DNA of 64,000 nucleotides. Source: Kaistia granuli DSM 23481. Its GTDB lineage: Bacteria > Pseudomonadota > Alphaproteobacteria > Rhizobiales > Kaistiaceae. The stretch is taken from positions 180,620 to 244,619 of the forward strand of contig NZ_AQYH01000001.1 in the NCBI RefSeq assembly GCF_000380505.1. The letters are read 5' to 3'. Numbering within the stretch: the stretch's first letter is position 1; the number at the start of each line of letters is the position of its first letter. Positions 36,089 through 44,811 of this stretch are shown here, piece by piece. Made by a program: the position numbers and the translations under genes. The notes beneath the pieces are model-generated. The model was not told where the DNA came from. It worked only from the letters and a program-made list of their open reading frames with translations, and did no database searches.

Positions 36089-37123
36089 TCAAGCCGAGGC
36101 GCGCATCACCAGCTTGCCTTCCAGCCGGACCTGCTCGGGCTCCTGCGCATCGAGGGGATCGTCGCGCTCGACCCTGTCGAGCAGGATGGCGACGGAAGCT
36201 TGCGCCAGCCGTTCGAAATCCTGCGCCACCGTCGTCAGCGGCGGGCAGCCATAGCGGCTGTGCGGCTGGTCGTCATGGCCGGCGATGCGGATGTCGCAGC
36301 CGGGTTCGCGGCCGATCCTGAGGCCGTGCTGATAGACGGCCGCCATGACGCCGACGGCGCAGCGATCATTGGCGCAGAGGATGGTGCGGGTCGGGAAACC
36401 AGGCCCCTCCAGCATGCGGCGGGCCGCTTCGAAGGCGATGTCCTCGAAGCGCCAGTCGTTCTGCGGCGTGACGGCGACCACCTGCGGCGTGAGTCCAAGC
36501 CGTTCCATCGTCGTCACATAGGCGCGCTTCCGCTCGGAGGCGTTGTGGTTGACGGCCGGCATGTCGAAATAGGTCGGTGGCTCGCCGCTGCGGCACAGAT
36601 ATTCGGTGATCAGCGGCACGCTCTGGAAGTTGTCGGTGCCGACGAAGGGCGTTTCCTCGTCGAGGCTCGAATCGAGAAACACCATCGGAATTCGGGCCCG
36701 GAGGCTGCGCATCAGCGCGCGATCGGAATGCACGCCGAGCGGCGCGACGATGGCGCCGGCGATCTTCAGCGACAGCAGCGTCTCGATCGCGCGCGCCTCC
36801 AACTGGGCGTCGCCGCGCGACGACAGCACGATTGCCAGATAGCCGCTTTCGACGCAGCGGATCTCGATCCGCCGCACCAGCTCGGAGAAGAAAGTATCGC
36901 CCGTATCCGGCACGATGACGCCGATGATCTTCGGCCGCTTCTTGTTGAGGTTCACCGCGAACAGGTTGGGACGGTATTCATACTGCGCCAACGCCTTTTC
37001 GATCTGGGCGCGGGTCGATTTGCGGACGCTGCCGGGATCGTTGAAATATTTGGAGACAGTCGGCCGCGAGATGCCGCTCAGCTCCGAGAATTCCGCCATG
37101 TTCTTGATCGTGCGATCCGCCAT
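36089..37123 (-). CDS. LacI-family transcriptional regulator
   Basis: Sugar-responsive repressor, 344 residues. The N-terminal helix-turn-helix is IKNMAEFSELSGISRPTVSK (6-25), then YFNDPGSVRKSTRAQIEKAL as the hinge region. The effector domain begins at IIGVIVPDTGDTFFSELV. It is divergent from an SDR gene and upstream of a complete CUT2 importer. The two promoter regions of that block share CGTAAA/TTTACG elements that are good operator candidates for this protein. Confidence 0.92.
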   Translation of the reverse strand: MADRTIKNMAEFSELSGISRPTVSKYFNDPGSVRKSTRAQIEKALAQYEYRPNLFAVNLNKKRPKIIGVIVPDTGDTFFSELVRRIEIRCVESGYLAIVLSSRGDAQLEARAIETLLSLKIAGAIVAPLGVHSDRALMRSLRARIPMVFLDSSLDEETPFVGTDNFQSVPLITEYLCRSGEPPTYFDMPAVNHNASERKRAYVTTMERLGLTPQVVAVTPQNDWRFEDIAFEAARRMLEGPGFPTRTILCANDRCAVGVMAAVYQHGLRIGREPGCDIRIAGHDDQPHSRYGCPPLTTVAQDFERLAQASVAILLDRVERDDPLDAQEPEQVRLEGKLVMRASA

Positions 37124-37489
37124 CGTGCTCTTTCAAACCTGTCGGGGATCCATCTGGCGATGAACCCGCTCCCGTCGTGAGGGCGGACCGGATACGGCTC
37201 CCGTCGCGGCATGGTGGATGTTCTTCAAGTCGATCGTCAATTCGGCAGCAGCGAACCACCCCGTCAAGCTAACACAGTGCTTTACGCGTGCAAATTTCCA
37301 AGTTGACGCGCTCGGGCGGAGTGCTAGCCTTCGTAAAGGAATTGGCTGGGCGGGCCGGGAGGACGCGCGAGGCGGCGAAATGCCGGTATTCGCGCGCGGA
37401 CCGTCAGCAACAAGTGTTCATCATCGCATCGCGAAGTCGCTGAAGCATTTTGCTGCACGCCGGCGAGGTCGATCCTGGGGAGGATATGC
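37124..37489. promoter_or_regulatory. LacI/SDR divergent promoter with TTTACG/CGTAAA elements
   Basis: A 366-base region without a gene. A sigma-70-like promoter for the SDR gene can be proposed: TTGACG (37303-37308), 16-base spacer, TAGCCT (37325-37330). CTTTACGCG (37280-37288) lies just upstream of the -35 box and CGTAAAG (37332-37338) just downstream of the -10 box, placed as a repressor operator pair would be. The distal part up to 37489 shows nothing else except GGGGAGGA before ATG 37490. Confidence 0.5.
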
Positions 37490-38221
37490 ATGAGCCGTGA
37501 TCTCAAGGGCAAGGTCGCGCTGGTGACGGGCGCGAGTTCCGGCATCGGTCGCGCCATGGCGCGCATGCTGGCAGGGCAGGGGGCGCGGCTGGCGCTGGTC
37601 GGTCGATCGGGCGAGCGGCTGGAGGCCGTGCGGGCCGAGTTTCCAGTCACCGACGCGCTGGTCATCGCGGCGGATCTGAACAAGCCCGCCGAAGTCGAGC
37701 GCACCATTGCCGAGACCATCGCCCGCTTCGGCCAGATCGACATTCTGCTCGCCAATGCGGGCCTCTATCTTCCGGGCGATCTCGTCGATTGCAACGCCGA
37801 TCGATTCGATGAGGTGATCAGCGTCAACGTCAACGCCGTGTTCCGCGCCGTGCGGGCCGTGTTGCCGGGGATGATGGAGCGTCGCTCCGGCGACATCATC
37901 GTCACCAGTTCGATCGCCGGCCACCAGGCCCTGCAATGGGAGCCGGTCTACAGCGCCACCAAGCATGCGGTGCAGGCATTCGTCCATGGAATGCGCCGCC
38001 AGGCGGCGCCGCACGGCATTCGCATAGGAGCCGTTGCGCCGGGCGTCGTCCTGAACGAGCTCTGGGGCTATTCCGATCCGGAGGCAATCGCCGCCAAGGC
38101 AGAGGCACGTGAGGGTCTGCTGTCGGAGGATGTCGCCGACGCGGTGCTGTTCATGCTGACCCGGCCGGCCAATGTCACCATCCGCGACCTCGTGATCCTG
38201 CCGCAGAACCAGGACATCTGA
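37490..38221 (+). CDS. Short-chain dehydrogenase/reductase
   Basis: Classical SDR of 243 residues, NAD(P)-dependent. Motifs: VTGASSGIGRAMA (11-23), LANAGLYLPG in place of NNAG, the catalytic Ser in IIVTSSIAGH and Tyr-x3-Lys in VYSATKHAVQ. The C-terminus ends DLVILPQNQDI rather than the VDGG of many sugar SDRs, closer to the serine/ribitol-dehydrogenase-like group. GGGGAGGA gives a strong start. It lies between the LacI gene and the importer at 38865, so it probably oxidises or reduces the imported sugar. Confidence 0.88.
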   Translation: MSRDLKGKVALVTGASSGIGRAMARMLAGQGARLALVGRSGERLEAVRAEFPVTDALVIAADLNKPAEVERTIAETIARFGQIDILLANAGLYLPGDLVDCNADRFDEVISVNVNAVFRAVRAVLPGMMERRSGDIIVTSSIAGHQALQWEPVYSATKHAVQAFVHGMRRQAAPHGIRIGAVAPGVVLNELWGYSDPEAIAAKAEAREGLLSEDVADAVLFMLTRPANVTIRDLVILPQNQDI

Positions 38222-38864
38222 GCGTCCCTTCGTTCGCGCCAGCAGAATAGGGGGCTCGTTTGCTTGTCCGCTTCGGGGCGGGGTGGTCGGCAAAGGACCC
38301 CTGTCCTGTCCTGTCGGATAGGTCGTCGCCGCCTCCCGCGCCGACTGCGCAGCCACGTTTCGATCGGCCGCGTCGCATTGCGCGCAGGGGATCCGGGACT
38401 TCACCTGACCTTATGCTGTGGAACCAAAAACAGCGCTTTTCCGCGATTCTTACGTAAGGGTACGAAAGCAAACTTAGCTTGCGTAAAATATCGGATTGAC
38501 CTTGTCCGGGGCCGCAACTAGGCTTCGATCAGCAAGAATAAATGGGAGGGCTTGGTCCGTCAGGGCCATCAGCCAGGTGTACCGGTGGAAATGTTGCGTT
38601 ACCCGCGTCGCGGGTGCGATCGATGGCTTGTGACTTGTCGAATTTGGCGTTTCGCGACGTCGTTTCTTGTTAAAGCCTCCGTTTCCGCTCGAATTTGACT
38701 TGGGTGCGCCCCGTTGGCGCGCCGGCATCCGATCTAGGCCGCGACGGCAGCCCAAAGCGCCAGGACCCGGCCGAGAGCACCTGCTCGAAAAGCTCCAGAG
38801 AAGGGCCTCGACGGGTGGACACCGTTGCCACGCAACACATCCAAAGTAAAAACGAGGGAACGCC
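38222..38864 (+). promoter_or_regulatory. Promoter region of the CUT2 importer, with CTTACGTAAG palindrome
   Basis: A 643-base gap; I see no credible gene in it. The perfect 10-base palindrome CTTACGTAAG is at 38449-38458 and GCGTAAAA at 38481-38488, just upstream of a likely promoter TTGACC (38496-38501), 17-base spacer, TAGGCT (38519-38524). The remaining 340 bases to ATG 38865 would be a long 5' leader; no riboswitch class is recognised there. The CGTAA elements match those in the LacI/SDR promoter. Confidence 0.5.
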
Positions 38865-39848
38865 ATGAAGAAAGTCGCCAAAGCACTAGCAGCCTTGGCT
38901 GTCGGTGTGTCTGTTCTAGCCGGCACCGTCGCCGCCCAGGCGCAGGACAAGAAGTTCACCATCGCCCTGATCCCGGGCCTGACCACGGACGGGTTCTACA
39001 TCACCATGCGCCGCGGCGCCGAGGCCGCCGCCAAGGCGGTCGGAGCCGAGCTCGTCTTCCAGGGCGCGCCGGAATTCAACCCGGTCCTGCAGGTACCGGT
39101 GCTCGACGCCATCATCGCCCGCAAGCCGGACGCCATCCTGATCGCGCCGACCGACAAGGTGCAGCTGGTCGAACCGCTGAAGAAGGCGCACGCCGCCGGC
39201 ATTCCGGTCATCACCGTCGATACTTTCATCGGCACCGGCAACTACCAGACGGGCGCCGGCGATGCCGACTTCCCGCTCTCCTACATCGCTTCCGACAACG
39301 TGCTCGGCGGACGCATGGCCGCTCGTGCGCTGGCCAAGGCGATCGGCGAGAAGGGCAAGGTCTATGTCTCGAACGTCAAGCCGGGCATCTCGACGACCGA
39401 CCAGCGCGAAGAGGGCTTCAAGGCCGAGATGAAGAACTTCCCGGGCATCGAAGTCCTGGAAACGCAGTTCAACGACAATGATTCCAACAAGGCTGCATCG
39501 CAGATGCAGTCGGTGTTCGCCCGCAACTCGGATCTCGCCGGGGTCTTCGGCGCGAACCTGTTCTCCGCGCTCGGCGCCGCCAATGGCGTCCAGCAGGCCG
39601 GCCAGACCGGCAAGGTCCGCGTCGTTGCCTTCGACGCGCCGCCCTCGATCGTCGACAACCTCAAGACCGGCCTGGTCGATATCGCCATTGCCCAGCATCC
39701 GGCCGAGATCGGCTTCTTCGGCGTGATGTCGGCCTTCGCCCATCTGACCGGCCAGTCGATCCCGACGGCGATCGGCACCGGCTTCACCGTGATGGACAAG
39801 GACAACGTCGCGAAGCCGGAAATCGCGCAGTTCATCTACACGGACTAA
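38865..39848 (+). CDS. CUT2 sugar-binding protein (RbsB/FrcB type)
   Basis: Periplasmic receptor of 327 residues with a Sec signal peptide (MKKVAKALAALAVGVS..., cleavage after AQA near 26). The mature protein starts QDKKFTIALIPGLTTDGFYI and has the two-lobe sugar-binding fold, with IIARKPDAILIAPTDK and VRVVAFDAPPSIVDNL as lobe strands. GAGGGAACGCC precedes ATG 38865. It is followed by one permease and one single-domain ATPase, the layout of the fructose-type FrcBCA systems of rhizobia. The ligand is not known. Confidence 0.9.
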   Translation: MKKVAKALAALAVGVSVLAGTVAAQAQDKKFTIALIPGLTTDGFYITMRRGAEAAAKAVGAELVFQGAPEFNPVLQVPVLDAIIARKPDAILIAPTDKVQLVEPLKKAHAAGIPVITVDTFIGTGNYQTGAGDADFPLSYIASDNVLGGRMAARALAKAIGEKGKVYVSNVKPGISTTDQREEGFKAEMKNFPGIEVLETQFNDNDSNKAASQMQSVFARNSDLAGVFGANLFSALGAANGVQQAGQTGKVRVVAFDAPPSIVDNLKTGLVDIAIAQHPAEIGFFGVMSAFAHLTGQSIPTAIGTGFTVMDKDNVAKPEIAQFIYTD

Positions 39849-39918
39849 TCCGCCAGCGCCGCCGAGCCTCGCGCCCGGCGGCGCCTCCACCCTCAACGAT
39901 ACCTGTACGGAGTGGCGC

Positions 39919-40956
39919 ATGTCCGCCCATACCTCTACGGAATCGCGCGCGGACCCCACCCAGTCCCGGTCACGTCAGCTGATCGTTCGCATCGCGGCCC
40001 TGCGCGCCTGGCTGTTTCTCGCTTTGCTGCTGATCTTCTTCGAGACCTGGTCGCGGGTCAGCTATGGCCAGACCTTCCTGTTCTCGAGCTACAATGCCCA
40101 GTCGATCGCGATCTTCGCGGTAGCGCCGCTCTTGCTGGCGCTCGGATCGACCTTTGTCATCATTTCAGGCGGCATCGACCTTTCGGTCGGATTCATTATG
40201 GGCCTCGCCGCCGTCATTGCCGCCCACGCCACCAATCTCGCCGGCCAGTCGCTGCCGCCCTTCGCCGCCATGCTGGTCGGCATCACGGCGGGCCTGGTCG
40301 TCGCGCTCGGGCCGGGTTTCGTCAACGGTGTGCTGATCTCCAAGCTGAAGGTTCCGCCCTTCATCGGCACGCTCGGCATGTTCGGCGTGGCGCGCGGCGT
40401 CGCCTTCCTGCTCGCCGGCGGCACCACGGTCCCCGTCTCGAATTCGTGGTTCGCCGCCCTCGGCAATGGCCGGGTCTTCGGCTTTCCGATCATCGTCATC
40501 ATCACGGTGCTGTTCGTGCTGCTGATGCACTACGTGCTGTCGCAGACGCGCTTCGGCCAGCATACCTATGCCATCGGCGCCAACGAGCAGGCGGCGATCC
40601 GCTCCGGCATCAACGTGCCGCGCCATATCCGCAGGCTCTACCTGCTCTCGGCGCTTTGCGCGGGTCTCGGCGGCGTGCTCTATGCGGCCCGCTTCACGGC
40701 CGGCGCCGCCCAGGCCGGCGAGCCCCTGCTGCTCGACTCGATCGCCGCGGTGGTGATTGGCGGCGCTAGCCTGTTCGGTGGTTCCGGCACGATCCTCGGC
40801 ACCGTCGCCGGCGCGCTGGTCATCGCCGTCATCCAGTACGGCCTCGTCTTCATCAATGTCGAGCCGTTCTGGCAGTTCGTCGCCGTCGGCGTCGTCATCA
40901 TCATCTCCGTGCTCGTCGACCAGACGCAGCGCAAGCTCGGTGGGGATCGTCAGTGA
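39919..40956 (+). CDS. CUT2 sugar ABC transporter permease
   Basis: Inner-membrane permease of 345 residues with about ten hydrophobic segments after a polar N-terminus. Family motifs: FVIISGGIDLSVGFIMGLAA near 79-98, NGVLISKLKVPPFIGTLGMF near 136-155 and AAVVIGGASLFGGSGTILGT near 275-294. Its TGA stop shares one base with the ATPase start (TGATG), so translation is coupled. It most likely forms a homodimer. Confidence 0.93.
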   Translation: MSAHTSTESRADPTQSRSRQLIVRIAALRAWLFLALLLIFFETWSRVSYGQTFLFSSYNAQSIAIFAVAPLLLALGSTFVIISGGIDLSVGFIMGLAAVIAAHATNLAGQSLPPFAAMLVGITAGLVVALGPGFVNGVLISKLKVPPFIGTLGMFGVARGVAFLLAGGTTVPVSNSWFAALGNGRVFGFPIIVIITVLFVLLMHYVLSQTRFGQHTYAIGANEQAAIRSGINVPRHIRRLYLLSALCAGLGGVLYAARFTAGAAQAGEPLLLDSIAAVVIGGASLFGGSGTILGTVAGALVIAVIQYGLVFINVEPFWQFVAVGVVIIISVLVDQTQRKLGGDRQ

Positions 40957-41720
40957 TGTCCGTGCAATCCCAGCCGCAGTCGCAGGAGCCGATCCTCGAC
41001 GTTCGTTCCGTGTCGAAACGCTTCGGGGGCGTCGAGGCTCTGAAGGACGTGTCGATGTCGCTCTATCCGGGCGAAGTCGTGGCGCTCGCCGGCGACAATG
41101 GCGCCGGCAAGTCGACCCTGATCAAGACCATTTCCGGCGTTCACGGCGCCGATGGTGGCGAGATCCGCTTCGCCGGCGAAGCGGTTCATTTCGCTTCGCC
41201 GGAAGCCGCCCGCGCCCATGGCATCGAGACGATCTACCAGGACCTGGCGCTTGCCGACAATCTGTCGATCGGCGCCAATATCTTCCTCGGCCGGGAGCCG
41301 ATGAAGCGGGTGCTGGGCTTCATCCCGGTGCTCGATCGGCCGGCGATGGCGAAGGCGGCCAAGGAGACGATGGCGCGGCTCGACTTCCATGTGAACCGGC
41401 TCGACGCCCCTGTCGGCCGCTTCTCGGGCGGCCAGCGCCAGGCGGTGGCGATTGGCCGGGCGATCTACTGGAACGCCCGCGTCCTGATCATGGACGAGCC
41501 GACAGCGGCGCTCGGCGTGCCCGAGCAGCGCAAGGTTGTCTCGCTGATCCAGAATTTGAAGGCGCAGGGGCGGGCGATCATCTTTATCTCGCACAATCTG
41601 CAGGACATCTTCGCCGTCGCCGACCGCATCGTCGTGCTCCGACGCGGCACGTTGGCCGGCGAACGCAAGATCTCCGAGACCAATCCGGACGAGATCGTCA
41701 AGCTGATGGTCGGCGGCTAG
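40956..41720 (+). CDS. Single-domain sugar ABC ATPase (FrcA type)
   Basis: ATPase of 254 residues with one nucleotide-binding domain, in contrast to the double-domain RbsA proteins elsewhere in the window; it must dimerise. Walker A GDNGAGKST, Q-loop in ETIYQDLALADNL, signature FSGGQRQAVAIGRA, Walker B VLIMDEPTAALGV and switch His in FISHNLQDIF are all normal. The start is taken as ATG 40956, overlapping the permease stop; a GTG at 40953 is one codon earlier. It converges on a SorC-type regulator gene with a shared hairpin. Confidence 0.93.
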   Translation: MSVQSQPQSQEPILDVRSVSKRFGGVEALKDVSMSLYPGEVVALAGDNGAGKSTLIKTISGVHGADGGEIRFAGEAVHFASPEAARAHGIETIYQDLALADNLSIGANIFLGREPMKRVLGFIPVLDRPAMAKAAKETMARLDFHVNRLDAPVGRFSGGQRQAVAIGRAIYWNARVLIMDEPTAALGVPEQRKVVSLIQNLKAQGRAIIFISHNLQDIFAVADRIVVLRRGTLAGERKISETNPDEIVKLMVGG

Positions 41721-41731
41721 GCCGACTCTGA

Positions 41732-41753
41732 GGAGGGCGCTCAGGCGCCCTCC
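41732..41753. terminator. Bidirectional hairpin between ATPase and SorC genes
   Basis: A perfect 9-bp stem GGAGGGCGC / GCGCCCTCC with a 4-base loop lies between convergent genes and overlaps the SorC stop codon. No clear U-tract follows. Confidence 0.6.
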
Positions 41754-42718
41754 AGCACTGCCTGCGCTGTGCGGACATCGGTCGCCAGCGCGTTGACCAG
41801 GCCGGCGCGGATGGCGCCGAGGATGGCCGGCACCTTGGCGGCCGAAATCGCCACGCCGATGACGAGCGGCGTCGCGCGGAGCTGTTCCGGCGAGACAGCG
41901 ATCAGCCGGCTCTCGCCGTCCCAGGGCACTAGATGGCCCGAAACGTCGAAATAGTGCCGCACGACGTCGCCGGCGGCATGCGCCAGCGCCTGCTCGTCCG
42001 GCGTCGCCGACGACGCGCCCTGCGCCGGGTCGACGGCGTGAGTGAGGCCGATGCCGACCAGTGCCGCATCGAGCCGCTCCCAGAGCGCGACGTTCTCGCG
42101 GATGATCGGGTCGCTCAGGAAGGCGTCGCGGGATTCGGGCGAGGGCAGGTAGGGCGCGTGGATGAAATGCGGGGTGCCCCCCAGTTGCTCGGCCGCCAGG
42201 CGGACGAATTCGTTGATCTGGAAATGCGGCGCCGATTGCTGCATGCCGCCGGTCGCCGGCACGGTGATGATTCCAGGCAGGCGCGGCAGTCCTGCCAGGA
42301 TCACCTCGCGCACGGCGCGGCCCCAGCCGATCGCCAGCACCGAATCCTGCTTGAGGCCGGCGTCGCGCAGGAGCTGCCCGACCGGGCCAGCCAGCGCCGC
42401 GAGGGCGCCGGCCTCGGGAGCATCCACCACGGCCGCGTGTTTCAGGCCGAGCGTCTCGACAAGGCGCTGGTTCAGCGCCTCCGGCGTCGCGATGTCAGGG
42501 ATCTCGATCCGCACGACGCCTTCCTCACGCGCCCGCCGCAGCAGGCGCGAGATCGTCGCCGCCGAGACATTCAGCCGCCGGGCGATCTCGACCTGCGAGA
42601 GGTCGGCCTCGTAGTGCAGCTTGGCGACGGTGTGCAGCATGGCGCGCGTCGCGGCGGTGTCCTGGGACGAGGAAGAGGACAGCTTGAAATTCCTTTCTGA
42701 AAGATGATACACATACAC
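41741..42718 (-). CDS. SorC/DeoR-type sugar-responsive transcriptional regulator
   Basis: Regulator of the SorC family. A helix-turn-helix (LSQVEIARRLNVSAATISRL, near 40-59) is joined to a sugar-phosphate-binding domain (VLAIGWGRAVREVI, GALxxA-type loops, ISAAKVPAILGAIRAGLVNA at the C-terminus). The 325-residue frame opens at ATG 42718; an internal ATG at codon 27 is a possible shorter start, as neither has a clear ribosome site. It is divergent from the aldolase-ROK-kinase genes, which it probably controls in response to a phosphorylated intermediate. Confidence 0.9.
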   Translation of the reverse strand: MYVYHLSERNFKLSSSSSQDTAATRAMLHTVAKLHYEADLSQVEIARRLNVSAATISRLLRRAREEGVVRIEIPDIATPEALNQRLVETLGLKHAAVVDAPEAGALAALAGPVGQLLRDAGLKQDSVLAIGWGRAVREVILAGLPRLPGIITVPATGGMQQSAPHFQINEFVRLAAEQLGGTPHFIHAPYLPSPESRDAFLSDPIIRENVALWERLDAALVGIGLTHAVDPAQGASSATPDEQALAHAAGDVVRHYFDVSGHLVPWDGESRLIAVSPEQLRATPLVIGVAISAAKVPAILGAIRAGLVNALATDVRTAQAVLEGA

Positions 42719-42933
42719 GCATCAGCTTGAGGGAGCTACCGCAGCGACGCCGCGTGCTCGAACCGCCAGCCTTCCCGTGCATAAATCATTCGGGCCGTGG
42801 CGGTCCATAAAAGCGACGGTCTCGATGAAGGAACGGGAATCTTCCGCGGTTTGCGGTAGAATTGCCGGCTTCGGTGGCTTGAGGAACTTCGCCCGCGCCC
42901 GGCCTCGTCCGGCGCCAGATCGGACCGTTCAGC

Positions 42934-43848
42934 ATGACCAGAATGTCGACGTCGGAATTCCGGGGCTACCAGCAGATCTGCGGGCGCGACGGCGCCATGA
43001 TGGTGATCGCCTGTGACCAGCGCGGCGGCATGCGCACCATCCTCGCTGCCGATCCGGAAGAGCAGGCGAAGATCAGCAACGACGTGCTGGGCGACACCAA
43101 GTCGGACATCACCCGCTTCCTCGCCAACGAAGCCTCCTGCGTGCTGCTCGATCCGCTCTGCGCCGTGCCGCATGTCATCGAGAACGGCGCGCTGGCGCGC
43201 GATACGGCCCTGCTGATCGGCCTCGACGCCTCGGGCTGGGATACGTCGCCGGAAGGCTACCGGCTGTCGAAGCTGGTACCGGGCGTCACCGCGCGCCGTG
43301 TCCGTGAACTGGGCGGCACGGGCGGCAAGATCATGGTCTATCTCCGGGCCGACAGGCCGGAGGCGAATACTGCCAATATCGAGATCCTGCGCCGGTCGAT
43401 CGAGGATTTTTCGCGCGAGGACCTGTTGCTGGTCGTCGAGTTCCTGACCTATCCGCTCGAAGGCGAGAGCAAGGAAGATTACAAGGCGAAGACCCCCTGG
43501 CTGATCGAGGAGGGCACGCGCATCTCGCTCGAACTGGGCGCCAAGGTGCTGAAGCTGCCCTATCCGGGTACGACTGAATCCTGCGCCAGGATCTCCGCCA
43601 TGGCGGGCGAAGTCCCGTGGGCGGTGCTTTCCGCCGGTGTCGATCATGAGACGTTTCTCAGCCAGGTCGAGATCGCCATGCAGAACGGCGCCTCGGGCGT
43701 CATCGCCGGTCGTGCGCTCTGGAAGGACTGCATCCACCTGGATCGCGACATCCAGCGCGAGCGGCTGACGACCATCGCCGTGCCGCGGCTGCGCCAGATC
43801 CAGGCGGTGCTGCAGCGTTATTCGGCCAGCGCCCGCAAGGCAGCCTAG
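42934..43848 (+). CDS. Class I aldolase of the LacD/YihT type
   Basis: Probably cleaves a ketose 1-phosphate or 1,6-bisphosphate into two C3 units through a Schiff base. The 304-residue TIM barrel resembles tagatose-bisphosphate aldolase LacD and the sulfofructose-phosphate aldolase YihT: an ACDQRGGMR start segment, LLDP, GKIMVYLRAD, the candidate Schiff-base Lys207 in KVLKLPYPG, and GVIAGRALWKD near the end. Both ATG 42934 and ATG 42943 are possible starts. It sits with a ROK kinase, a small P-loop kinase and a SorC regulator, so a kinase-then-aldolase route for the sugar imported by the 38865-41720 system is likely. Confidence 0.82.
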   Translation: MTRMSTSEFRGYQQICGRDGAMMVIACDQRGGMRTILAADPEEQAKISNDVLGDTKSDITRFLANEASCVLLDPLCAVPHVIENGALARDTALLIGLDASGWDTSPEGYRLSKLVPGVTARRVRELGGTGGKIMVYLRADRPEANTANIEILRRSIEDFSREDLLLVVEFLTYPLEGESKEDYKAKTPWLIEEGTRISLELGAKVLKLPYPGTTESCARISAMAGEVPWAVLSAGVDHETFLSQVEIAMQNGASGVIAGRALWKDCIHLDRDIQRERLTTIAVPRLRQIQAVLQRYSASARKAA

Positions 43849-43874
43849 TCCCTCAGCCCGCGAGACGGTGCATC

Positions 43875-44807
43875 ATGCCTGAGACGTCAACGGCCATCGG
43901 CATCGACATTGGCGGCACCAATCTCCGCGCCGCCCGCGTTTCCAGCGTCGGGGGCATCCTTGAACGTGTCTCCGAGCGTATCGACCGCGACGCCGACGGC
44001 GCCGTCCGCCGCATCGTCGAGCTGGTGCGCCAGCTCGACCGGCCGGATGTGACGGCGATTGGCATCGGCGTGCCCGGCCGCGTCGACGCGCGCCGCCGCG
44101 CGGTGCTGTCGGGCGGCTATCTGAACCTCGCCGGCACGGCGCTGGCGGAGCGGGTCGAACGCATAACGGGCAAGCCCGTCGTCATCGACAATGACTGCAA
44201 CATGGCGCTGGTCGCCGAGATCGCGGTCGGCGCCGGGCGAGGGCGCGAGAACGTCGTCATGTTCACGATCGGCACCGGCATAGGCGGCGCCATCGTCCAG
44301 GAAGGCCAGATCGTCCGCGGCCGCGGCACCGCCGGCCAGCTCGGCCACATCACCGTCGACGTCAACGGTGCGCCCTGCGTCTGCGGGCGGCGCGGCTGTG
44401 TCGAGACGACCAGCTCGGGCATGGCGCTCGCCCGCCATGTCGCCGAGGCGGGGCTGCCGGCCGGGACAGCGATCGACGACATTGTCCGCCGCGCCGGCAG
44501 GGGCGATGCGGCGGCCCGTCGGGTGCTAGATCTCTGGGTAAGGCCCCTGCGCGCGGCCATCGACAGCGCTTCGGCCGCTTTCGATCCCGATGTGGTGTTG
44601 CTCGGCGGCGGCCTCGGCAAGGCCGCCTGGCGGGCGCTGCGCAAGGTGCCGGCGCTGGCGCCGTGGTATCAGTATCCGGTCGAGGCGGCGGAGCTCGGCG
44701 ACGATGCCGGTATGATCGGCGCTGCCGTCTGCGCCCTGATCGAGCATCGGACCGTCATGCCGCCGCCGGTCGCGGCCGAATTGCCGGTACTCGAGAGGCC
44801 TGCCTGA
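43875..44807 (+). CDS. ROK-family sugar kinase
   Basis: ATP-dependent sugar kinase (glucokinase/fructokinase-like), 310 residues. The N-terminal phosphate loop is GIDIGGTNLRAARV (9-22). The catalytic Asp is in VVIDNDCNMA. The ROK zinc signature is complete: GHITVDVNGAPCVCGRRGCV (His, then three Cys). No helix-turn-helix, so it is an enzyme rather than a ROK repressor. It starts 26 bases after the aldolase stop with a weak ribosome site and is followed four bases later by the P-loop kinase gene. Confidence 0.92.
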   Translation: MPETSTAIGIDIGGTNLRAARVSSVGGILERVSERIDRDADGAVRRIVELVRQLDRPDVTAIGIGVPGRVDARRRAVLSGGYLNLAGTALAERVERITGKPVVIDNDCNMALVAEIAVGAGRGRENVVMFTIGTGIGGAIVQEGQIVRGRGTAGQLGHITVDVNGAPCVCGRRGCVETTSSGMALARHVAEAGLPAGTAIDDIVRRAGRGDAAARRVLDLWVRPLRAAIDSASAAFDPDVVLLGGGLGKAAWRALRKVPALAPWYQYPVEAAELGDDAGMIGAAVCALIEHRTVMPPPVAAELPVLERPA

Positions 44808-44811
44808 TTTC

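Noticed and set aside
38474..38986. Minus-strand open frame of 170 codons in the importer promoter region
   Set aside because: It overlaps the signal-peptide region of the receptor gene, has no motif and covers the proposed promoter.
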